Below are positions 50,001 through 62,000 of a DNA stretch of 64,000 nucleotides, one piece after another (position 1 is the stretch's first letter; every line of letters starts with the position of its first letter). The position numbers and the translations under genes are program-made. The notes beneath the pieces are model-generated. The model was not told the origin of the DNA. It did no database searches and saw nothing but the letters and a program-made list of their open reading frames with translations. The DNA is taken from positions 2,046,001-2,110,000 of the forward strand of contig JACATO010002204.1 of the NCBI GenBank assembly GCA_018389105.1. The letters are read 5' to 3'. This DNA is from Nautilus pompilius. Taxonomy: Eukaryota; Mollusca; Cephalopoda; Nautilida; Nautilidae.

Positions 50001-53000
50001 ATATGTAAGTATTCATCTCATAGCTGATGTTGATTTGGAATAAATTTTATATACTTTTAAAGATTTACATTTTTCTTTTTTTACTTCAGATAATATTTTC
50101 CTAATTACTTTTAGTTAAAAAATGAATGAATTTATCTATTTCAGTATAAAAAAGTTACTTCCAAAGGTATGACACATATACATAATATAGCATTTAAATA
50201 AAAAATATAACTAAATGAAAAATGTACTGAAAGGATTCATACATTTTACACTTTCATTGACACTGTACCTTATTGTCATTGCATCTTTCTTTCACTTTTG
50301 AAAAACAAATTTTATATTTATAAGCTATTATGGTCTTATGTTATTACATGTTAGTTTGATGGAAAATGTCAAATAAAAACCAGCAATAATGTAAAATTCC
50401 TTGTTTTAGTACTTGAGATCCTCTATCCTGTTTGGCATTGAATCAAAGAGATTTTGTATTACATTCTGATTCACTATCTGTGTGAAAGCTTTAACTCCAT
50501 GTTGGCAAGATATGAATAGGTTGCTCTAAGCTAATGATCCAGATACTTCCACAGGTACTTAGTCAACTTCCTATCAAGACTTTGAGGTACCCAAGGGAAG
50601 AAGTTGAATACATTTTGATTCCTATTCCAGACTGGTCATATGAGAGTTGTGGCAAGTAGCACCAACTTGAAGAATATGGGCATCAAATCTGTGTGCCTTT
50701 TTGGTTGGCATTGTAACAAACACCAGTTCTATCTTTTGAGCATGCCAGATTGCATCCCACATGCCATGACACTTTTGCTTCTCTACTTAAATGGGGCTGA
50801 AAATATCGGGGTTTTTATTATGTCTTCTCCAAAGCAGGGTGAGACCGCCAGACATTAATTGCTAAAGCCTGGAGTGATCAGAGAAGAGTACATGTCATCA
50901 ATATTTGAGGGTCATGCCACTTGTTATCTGACCAGACCTTTCAAAATATCTTATTCCTATGATTGAAGTGGTTTTTACATGCTACACATCTGTAGCAAAG
51001 TTGGTAGAGATTTTCGTTGGACTGTTCTGTAGCTCGTTGTTTGGTCAGTGTCAGCAAGAGAATCTTGATGGTAACTGAATGGCTGCTGCAGCAAGAACAT
51101 TCATCTGGTGAATTTTTCATTAATATTAGATTTTTATGGGATTTTCTCCCAAGAGTAAAAAAAACTAGCATGTATTCAACTAGCCTTTTAAAATCTATTA
51201 TTGATGTGATACTTGCATCAATTTCTTACCTATATGCATCATGAATTAACAATTTTGTCTCTTTATTTACTGCTAAGTTTCAGGGAATAAAGTATATATT
51301 ATCTAAATCATTTTAGGATAATTTATTCACAATATTTCACTTTTGTTAATTTTGTTTTTCAAACAAGGTTTTTTACCATAAGATTTTTATTAAACTGTTC
51401 AAATGAATCCAGGTAAAAAAATGTTTCTGAGATGTACACATGTGAAAAGTATAAATACTGAAAATTATGAACATGCAGTGAATCCTGTTATGTAATTGGA
51501 AAGAAAAAACAAACAGAATTCTGCTAATTAACAAAGCTTCTCATGTCCTCTTCTTTGAGAAAAGTTTTAGATGTTTTTTTTTTAATTCTAACCATAATTT
51601 TCTAGCATTCATTTATCTTTGAAAAAATTATTTTGTCTTGTTTTATTATCATTTTAGGTTAGAAAATAAATTTGTAAGTGATGGAATAATTTGCTTTATA
51701 GTTAGTTCAATCATATGCAGTGCTATTTGAAGGAACAAATGAATGACATCCATTATGGGGGTACAGAAGCAACGAAAACTTTTTGAACTATGTCAGAAAT
51801 GTTGAGTGAGCAGTTGAATATTACACATTTGTCATTGCTCATGGTATTGTTGATCTTTAGATTACATAATAGTTTATATAGTTGGTTTTTAACAAAAGAG
51901 AACAGTAAAAGAAACACTTCTGGCTTAAACTTCTACCACAGGTTTTTTTTAAAGATATTTTAATGCATGCGTGCATGTTTTTTTTTTTTCTTTTTTTAGG
52001 TGAGTTTTGGTAAATTTTTATTTCTTTATTTATATTTTTTTTTTAAATTTTATCAAATTGGGTGACATTACATCTCAAGGTTTGTCAGGTCTATGTTACT
52101 GGTATGAAGATTTTCGTCGATTTTGAATGTTCAATTCCACATTGATGTAATTATTATTAACTTCTTCATAAATATAAACTGCCTTGTAATTTTGATTTAT
52201 TTTAAACAATCTTTTCTTTACCTTTTGTTATAATCCCTTCATGGATTACTTTCATCTTTGTAGTTTCATGTCATGAGAAACTGATTGATTGATTGACATC
52301 ATCTATATGGATAAAATCTTAAATAAACCACTTTAAAAAAGACTTTGATTATTTAAGAACTTATGCTATAGCCTAAATGATAATGGAAACATTAAACAAA
52401 CTATTTCAGCTGTATTAGATCTTAAGATTCTTATTCTTTTAGCATTAGGTGACATTGACTAACCTTTTTGCATGGTAGATCACAATAAGCAAAAACACTG
52501 TACTTAAGCTATTTTAAGGTTAATTTGATGTAGGCTTTCTTGTGGTTGATTGATTAGGATCAAAAAGAAATAAAGATGTATAGGATTAAGTTAAATCCGG
52601 TCAAATTAAATAGACCTATGTAAACACACCTGAAATAACTGACGTTATTTCTGCATAGATTGTTGCCATTTGTTAAACATGATTATTTTAGTATGCTAAA
52701 ATTAACATAGATCCTGCTTATTTAGCAATATAATCAAAAATAAACCATTGCAAAAGAGATGGGCAAAAAATTTCTCTCAGATGTTTATGCTACAGTATTT
52801 CTTAACCTAAGCTAACATTGCTACACTAAAAATTAATAAATGCTTTTACTGTTTGCTTGTTTTTTTAATATGTAAAAACACAGCTATGTTGTTGTACACA
52901 AATACAAGGTATTTCTAAAGTCTTTGAGGAATTTTAGTTTTTACTAACTGTTTAATTATTTAAGACGGAACAAAAAAATTTAGTTCTTTCACAAAGCCAT

Positions 53001-56000
53001 GTGCTTAAAGACTTTTTGTGAGGCAGTGATGAATCTTTAAACATTCTGCATAGTTGCCATCTTTAATGATACAAAATTTAGTCTATTTTCCCATGAACAA
53101 ATTTGGTGGCCGTTGGGATGTGATGTGATGTGACTGATAACTGCTTGGAAGATGCAATCTTATTTTCAGAATGTCATGAACTGTTAAAATGAACATGTTA
53201 AATTTTGTTTGAGGAGGTTTCTTAACTGGTTCCTGACCTAGCAAAGAATATTCTGTCATTAAATGAATCTCATCCATTTCCTAAATATGGATTCTTGTTG
53301 TAATATCACTAAACTTTTGTTTCACTGAAGTAACATATCAGTTTAGCAAACCACAAGATTCAGTTAACCACCTCCATCTTTGCTGTTTTGGTTTCACATC
53401 CGAATAGCAAGGCAAAAAAACTTGAGGCATGTGGCTTTAGTGGCTTTGAAATAAAAATTTTTTTTTTTGTTCTCTCTCATCTAGTTAAACAATTTATTAA
53501 ATGTTTTTTGTTTTTTTTTAGTCAGAAAATTGAATGGGTTTTGTAATTTTATTGGTAGCTAAATAACATCTGTCACCTGTGCATTGGCAAAACACTTTTC
53601 ACATCTAAGTCAACATTTGCCATTAGAAAACCAGTTTTCAATATTCATCTCTGTATTTTAGAATGAGATTGATTTCTTGTTTGTTTATTTCAGCAACTGT
53701 GATAAGTGTAAAAAAGCACGTCATCGCAAAGATTTTCTCTCCCGACATCACAGACGTTCCTGGTACAAAATGCTTTTTGTTGTTGTTTATTTTTCAGTAG
53801 AAGTAGCTTGCACTTCTTTTTGCCATCTGCCAGTTTTATTTGCTTGGTCTTAGATGCTTGGCATGTACTATAACAATTTTTTAAAAAAAGGGAGTTATGC
53901 ATCATTTTGTGATTTCATCTCATTTTCCAATTTAAAAAAAAAAATCTGATTATTTTTAAAGGCATGCTTTAGTGTTCATTTCCTTGACAAAATAAAGTGT
54001 GTGCACCAGTTGGCTTCAGTTTTTCCAAAGTGTTTTCTCGCCTGTGAATGATCAGTACGTTTACTTTACGGGTGGGTCAATGAACAGAGTTTAAGGGGCC
54101 TCATTCTTATCTCATTACTACTTTCGTACTTGTAATTCTCCCACCTCTGTCCTGTTCCATATGTTTTTGGCTCTTACAAATGTTATTACAAATCAGAATA
54201 TGTTTAATGAAATAAAATCCATTAAAAATAAGATTCCAGTGATAATTGTTCACCTTATAATACCATATTGCTGCTGATGCTCAGAATTCTTCAGAGATCA
54301 GATGTTTGGCATCTTGTATTTTGTATGAAATTCTTTTTTGTGTAAGAGGAAATTCAAAGTTAATATTTCAGATTCAGAACAAGTACAAAAATCTCAAAAG
54401 TATTCACATGATCAGAAAATTTATTAGACTTATGCGTTTGATCCTGAGTTTGTCTTCAAAAACTGGCCATATGGGGCAGGTATTTCAAATTTTGTTTTTG
54501 ACAGTTTATTGTCAGAGTTTACCTACAGACATTTTACTGATTATGTAAAAAAAAAAACTTTGAAAAAATTATTGTAGAGGCAAGTTTTGAAATAAAATAG
54601 AATTCTGTCTCTATTTATCCTGAACTTTAGATAATGCTATCACATAGGTGGTTTTAGTAATCAGAACTTGTTTTCACCCTACTAAAAACAGAAGCCAGCT
54701 TTCTCTTAAATTAGATACTGGAAATGAGAAAGAGTATTAATGGGTGGGGCCAGTTGGCTAAATGGATTTCTGCTTAAGCTTATTACACTGGCTTTACGCA
54801 TAATTGCACCAAGTTTTAGTATAAAAAGATTTACCTTAATTTGGTTACATCTTATTAAAAAGAAAAAATAAAAGCCACTTCATGACTAAATCATAGAATA
54901 GCTTTCTTTGGCTAACCAATTTTGTGGTAGCTACTGCACCTTTTATTATAGGTTTAAATATTTTACTTTTAATTATTATTGTTTTCATTATCAGAAAAAG
55001 TTATAGTAGTTGAGTTTTTCCTGGATTGCTCATTTGAGATAAGGAAGACTTCTTCATTATCTATTTGAACCTCTTGCAAGTTCTATAGAAATTCAACAAT
55101 TAGTAATAAGCATATTAGAAAAATTATACTAGCTGCTATAGATTCTGTAGTGATTTCATATTTTCGGTCTCTTACAATGATTTTTAGTAGAAACCAGACA
55201 ACTAGATATGAACATTTTGGTATATTTGTGTGCCACAAATGACTAGATAACTAATAATGAATTTCATCCTGATGCAGACACGCAGTTGCACTATCTTGTT
55301 GATGTGGCATGGTTGTCATTCATAGAATTGTTTGCTGTAACACTTGATTAGATGATGGAGAAAAAGGGATGAGACCAAAGGAAGACTAACTTGATCACTT
55401 GGACTTGATTGAACTATGTCTTTGTTTTATTTGAGGCCAGTGATCTGAGCACCAAGCTCGTCCACTATTCTTTTTCTCTCACAGAAGTTATGATTCTGAG
55501 ATTGTTCTAATCTCCTGTTGTTGAAAAAGCTTGACTAAATATTTTGTGAGCTTTAGTGGTATAGTGATTGCAGTACAGTATTAGGGCATTATGAGTCAGA
55601 TCATTAATTCATAGCCTTTCAAATATAAATGTAAAAGTGGGATAAAGCAATCTATAGGTCTATATATCCAATATATATTGAAAAGTTTTACAACCTCAAT
55701 GAAAAGTTTCTTTTGTTTGCTCTCTTGTCCTCTATTTGTTTGTTTTTATTCACATGATATACAATGGAAAATTCTTTATATTTTTAATACTAATGTTTGG
55801 TTTTAATTTCTACTTTATAATAGAGTTGGGAAGTAAAGGGTTAATATAATAAAACGTTTGAGATGTAGACAATTTATTTGCAAAGAAAACAGTATGGGCG
55901 TAGAGTGCTTAACTTACATGAGTTGGTGATATGTATAGAATGTAGAATGAAACAAATGAACTAACACTGGTTTTGTGTTTATAGTCTTACCATTAAATCT

Positions 56001-59000
56001 AATACAGTATGTAGTTAAATCATTTGAAAATATGTAAATAATATTAATATGTAAACATGTCTGCACAATTAAGTCACCTTGCATGTTGTTAAAGTAGGTT
56101 TCTGGAACTGCTGAAAGTTTTCAGTAATGAGTGTGGGGGGCTGTTTAAGAAAAAGCTGTCAAATAACTTGATGGCTGAAAGTTTACAAAGTAGAAAAATT
56201 CATGTTTGTTTGTTAATTACAAAGAGTAATTCCATATTGTAGTAATCTGTGCTTAGATATTTTATCAAAGAAAAATCATAATTAGAGATTTAGTTTATGG
56301 AGGCAATAACCTGTTTAATTGCATTATATTATACAAATAATAGAAAATGATTTTGGTAATTTCTTTATCTTTAAAGATCAGGAAATTTTTTAAATCTACT
56401 ATGAAAATATTTATGCTTCATTTACCTGGTTCAGCAAAGTCGTCCAATTAGTTGCAAGATTAGTTGCTAATTTTATTAATATATTTTTAATTGAGATTTT
56501 AAAAATCCATCCTGTTTATGCAACCATAGTAATATATATTGTGCAACTAGTATTAAAAAATCAAAAACCTAGAAAACCACTCCTGAGTTTTTTTCCATGG
56601 TAACCAAAGGTTACATTTTGCATAATGTGGGCTCCACACCTTAGCCCACAGCTAAGATCAACAATCAATAAGTTATCACAGTTATGCATGTCTCATAATT
56701 TTCTTCTTCTTTTAAAACTGTTAATAGCTTTTCAGATTGATAGCTTCCACAGTGTACTTGTAGCTGAAGCTTGGAGGTGTGGCATCTTTTCAAACAAAAA
56801 ATTCCAATCTTTTCTTGTACTTTATGGTGATAGTTCTGCATGTGTGTTTCTGAAGCTTGAAGAAATGAAGGGTGCATTATCCTGAGGCACACTATACCTG
56901 AGATGCACAAGCATATGCTATACCAGATGAAAATCAAATTTATTCATCTACTTTTTTAATGATACTTGACAATTATATTGCTTTTGTTCTTTTTTCTGTT
57001 GCTAAAGTCTTACTGTTAACTTTCAGAAGAAAAACTTCAGTAGTTTTGTTTGAATATTAAACCTAGTATGTGAGATAGCATCCACACCACTACATATGTA
57101 AGTTCTTACTAATACTCATTTTATGGACCAAGACTGACACCACATATTTGGAATAAATAGGTATTTTTTTTCATTTCATTAATTTGAACACTTCATTCTA
57201 TGCAAAACAATTAAACTGGATTTTATAAAGCTGATTATATTTTTTTAGTGAGAACTCTGACAGGTGAAGTTTTTTTCTTTCTAGAACTGTTTAGACAGAT
57301 CTTGAAAATTTGTGCTTTGTATATGTTTTAAGACTCAAAAACAAACAAACAATTAGATTATATGTATGACACTGTGACTGAGTCTCAATAAGCTAATGGT
57401 CAGCTTGGACAAGCATTCCAATTTTATCTGCATAATTTGTTGTTTTTTTTAAAATTTTCACTTTAAACAGCATTAAACTAACTGAACTTAGTTTTATGTA
57501 TTTATATTGTCTTTTTCTTTTATTCTTGGATATTGAATTAATAAAGTAAACTTTTCACTGGCAATTTGCTCAAGTCAGTTTCATGTCTATTGAATTAATG
57601 GTCATGTAATATTTGTACTCTGATGAATTAATTTTTCTTTTTTAAAAAAAATTTAAGAAAGCATTTTGCATATAATCAAACCTTCCTGCTTTTTAAATTT
57701 ATTTTTTTAAAAAATTGTTTTAATTTAAATGGTAATTGAAATCTTGTTTGGTAGTTTAATACGGTAGTCTGTCTAGAATAATTTATACAGAGCATGGAAC
57801 TAAACACATGCTGTTGTTTGCCAACTGGTTTATAGAATTAGTCGTGCCATTGTTGTCACTTTAATACCTAATTTAGAAGATGCTTATGGACCTTAACTTG
57901 GAAGTCTATTTTATAATACTAAAGAAAGAAAAAAACAGAGCGAACTGCTAGAGTTTGGTCTAACATGCATTCTTTACTGTCCTAAGTTTTTTGTTGTTGT
58001 TGTTTTTCAAAGAATGAATGAATGTAGTGTCTGTGATTTTATTGTCAAATTGAATGTATAATAATTTGAAAAATGACAGCAACAACAATCTTATAAGAAA
58101 GTAAATGTTACTTAAATAACAGTTGTTAATTTTGCAGTGGTAGGTATGAGTTTGTTTCCTTAGTACTTACCCATTTACATACTTTGTTTGCCACTAGCAC
58201 CCACTGTTGGAATTCCTACCTTCTGTAAGCTACAATCTTTTGTTTTTCCCGCACTGCCAGTTGTTTGGTTGCTTCTATGCACACAGTAGTATCGCTGAAT
58301 GCATGAGACACTTGCATGAACAATGATTCTGAGCTGTTCTAGTTCTCTCTCTTTACTAAGAAAATAGATTTTTGCAAGGAGAAAATTTTTTTTTTATTTT
58401 CAGTAACTTTTAAATGAAAGGAAAAAAAAGGGATTTATGTATGTATTACACACAACACAACACAAACCCTTTTCTCTCCCCAGAAATAAATTATTCATTA
58501 GATATAATTAAATTTTAAAATAAATATACATGTTATACAAAGTATGGATTTTATAATAAGAAATTTTTACCTTTATGTTTTCAAGCCTCTTAATGGCTGA
58601 TTTATTATCATGTGAGTTGCTAATCTTAGACTAAGTTTAAATTTGCTAGATAGTTTTAAAAAACAATACTTTTATTATTATATTTTCTGTAAAGAAGCTA
58701 CATTAATTAATTTTATTCTCCCATTCTAACTAATCAGATGATTTGTGTGTGTGTGCATGTGTGTGCATTCTTTACATTCTTGTTAGTCCACTTTTTATCA
58801 TTTTTTCCTGGTACTTTCTCAGTGCTTGCTTGCTTTGGAGTATTTTTATTTCAAAGACAGTAATCTAGAAGAATTACCTCCAAAAGTATTCATTAGCACT
58901 TTACAGAGTGTTATAAGCAGGCTTGGCTTTAAAATTCTGCCCATCCAACTTCTTTTTTTTTCTTTTTCGGTATGTAATTAGATTGATATAATTTCTTTTA

Positions 59001-62000
59001 ATCATTCCTGTTGCAAACATTTTTAGTTTACTTGAGTATGATCCATAGATTTTTTTATTACAAATTAAAATTTTGTTTCTCTTATTTTGAAATAAAATGC
59101 TTTGTTTTTAAAATAAACAAAAGTTTCTCAATGATTATGTTTTTCACAAACAAATTTTGAACAAAAAAAAACTTTTCAGATGATTCTTCGTACTTTAGTT
59201 CTATGTTGATATCTTTGCCATAATTACTAGGGACATTTAAATTAAACTCAGCTGAAATAGCATCACCGTAATGGTATCTAGCCTCAGGTTTCGTTTGAAC
59301 AACGCCCTTGGTAAAGCCAGTTCTTTTAGTTTTGTTTTTGTTAATTCATTAAGGAATTATTAACTGTTAAAAAAGAAATTAATAACTCTATTTCTCTGGA
59401 TGTTCTTGCTATTAAACTATGAAAATGCTTACAAACTCCTACATAGGATAGATAGATATATCTGAAATTATAATCTTAATTACTCCCTGCCTGAAAAAAA
59501 TTTTTAAAAAGACTCTATCTAATAATTCCTTTTATAAATGTTATCCTTTGCTCTACTCTCTTTTTTTTTTTTTTTGTAAAAGATGAAATATCACATTAAA
59601 AATGATTTTATGAAGTTAAAAGAAAAATAGGTTTTTAAAATCATTTTTAATTTCACTGCATTGGCTGTTTTCAAGCTTATAACTTAATGTAGAGCAGATT
59701 TGAAGAAAGCATAGTGGCTTGGTGGTGGTTCTTCTCAATCCGTTTGTTCCATTGCTCTACCACAGACGTTTCCTTAATTCCACAGCTGTAACTTCTGGTT
59801 TTAAAGGTTTTTTCCAGCTTGCCTTTACTTTATTTTATAAATAAATATTTGTATATCGTGGCTAACGTTTTATTTATTGTTGGTTTGTTTGGAAACATTA
59901 AATTCATGACCGTGACAACATCTAAAATGTAGACTTTTTTGAAGAAAAACGTTTTGAGCGAATTGTTCATTGTGCAAGGGAATTAACTTGTTTACAGCTA
60001 TGATCAGAATAGGAAATCAAATGCTAATAAGTTATCTCCCCTAGTTCACTAAAATGTACCGTTTTAATTGGAAGTTTATATTATTGTTATAAACTATATT
60101 TTTTACTTCAAAACATGCAATTTTTTGTGTTTTAAAAAAGTATTTATTTTATTTTTATTTTTTTTTACATTTTGGGATAAAATTCTTGAGCACTATTTTA
60201 ACATTATAATATCGATTTTTTTTATTTTTAAAATATATATTTTCAGTCCTAACAGAAGAGTTACATCTGCAGCCTATGCAAGGTACATATAAGTTGTAGT
60301 TTTTCTTTATACACAAATACGTTTTCGTTTAAATAATTTACAAATTTTATAGTCGAGAAAGGGATTCCGTTTTTTCTATAAAAACACACACACACACACA
60401 CCTTATTCAGATTTCAGATATTAAAATTATTTATCAAGTTTGTCATTATATTTACCTCATACTATGCAGGAATACAGTCAACTCTAAGAGAAGAACAACG
60501 ATGTCAACTAAAAAATAAACAAAACTTTCCAGGAGACCATGTTAATTGTTTTGTTATCTTGAAATTCAGCTGCTTCTTTTAATTCCAACTTGCATAATGC
60601 AAAGTTTAACTTGACTCTTTGACATGAGGCCACATTTTATTATTAGTTAGCAACAGAAAATATTAAGTTATATTTCTGTTTTTTTTTTTTTTTTTATTTT
60701 AGCCAGCTTCATCGTAATGCCACTGCGAGTCCTGTCCGAAGAAACAGCTTTGGATCTGACGAGATTTTTGACGACATTGACGGAAACTTTCAAGAACTGA
60801 ATGACAAAGTGAGTTGTCTTGTTTACAGTCACTGTTTGCTTGTTTGATATTTAGAACCTTACAAATATAAAAGTAACAGCAGCAGTAGTAATGACGACAA
60901 TAATAGATTCAAACCTGCCTTAGTGACCACCTGTCTCTAAATTCTTTCCTTTTGTAATCAGTCTTTCATTGGTCTCTGGAGACAGACAGCTGAACGTATT
61001 TTGATGGCGAATGGTTTCTCAAGACAGGCTCGATACTGACGATGTTTTACAAGCTAATCTCTTGTTGGCTAAATTTGCTTTTTACTGTACAAAACGTTTA
61101 GCCATTTGGAAAGACAACAGTGAAAGAAGTAAACTGATATAGTGAAGTATATAAATGATAATTTATATGAAACAATAGTAATGTATATATGGCTAATCTG
61201 ACATGCTTTCTTGGGTAATGCTAAATGGAATGACAAAAGGATAAATATTGGAATGTTTGAATAATACAAAAAAATATTACAAAACTAAACTCATATTTTA
61301 AAGAGAAAAATTAGCCTTATTTCTGTCATCTTTATTAACCCCTTGAGTTTTCTGTCAGATAACTGGGTAACAAAAGCAGGTTGCTTCCTTTCTATCCTTA
61401 AATGGAGGGGGGGTGGTTTTTTTGGATGGTGCAGCATTAATAACACTTCTAAGAAAAAACGTAATGCATGAGGGATCACAGCAGTATCACAAGTCAGTAA
61501 GGTTCAGCGTGAGCTTGATTGATTGGTTGATTTAAGCATAATCAAATAAGTAAATATTTACCTTAAAAAATCTATTGCATCTAACATACCAGTCTTTACT
61601 ACAATATTATTTTATGAAAATACAATACATTTTAGCAGGAATCTGTGAAAGACAGCTCAAAATTCAGATAATATTTCCTACTCTTATAGTGGATTTTTGA
61701 TGAGAATTTCACTGGTAAATTTTTTTCTTTTTATTGCTAAGTATGGAAATTTTTGCCAAGAAATATAGACGTCTACTACATAAATTTTGCCAGCCAACAT
61801 TGGAAGGTGACTAGTATGCATTGGACTGCAAAAAACATCTGGCAATTGGGCTGTTAAGTTGGATCTAGGTGTTGTTTAGTACTGGCAATTAAGACAACAA
61901 CATTGTACATTTTGCTAGTGTTTGTCTTTGATGTGCACTCATTAACAAATATGCTTTGTCCAGTTCCATTTAATTATTGCATTTGCAATGTTTAGATTGT

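Noticed and set aside
52900..53300. Minus-strand 64-codon frame in a possible mobile element
   Set aside because: Could be a transposase remnant but no catalytic motif or terminal repeat was recognised.
54738..54805. Second tRNA-like opening (GGGGCCAGTTGGCTAAATGG)
   Set aside because: No B box, no fold, no core similarity to the SINE family.
55547..55620. tRNA-like A-box (TTTAGTGGTATAGTG)
   Set aside because: The B-box position does not fit GGTTCGAATCC and no cloverleaf forms; at most a decayed SINE head.
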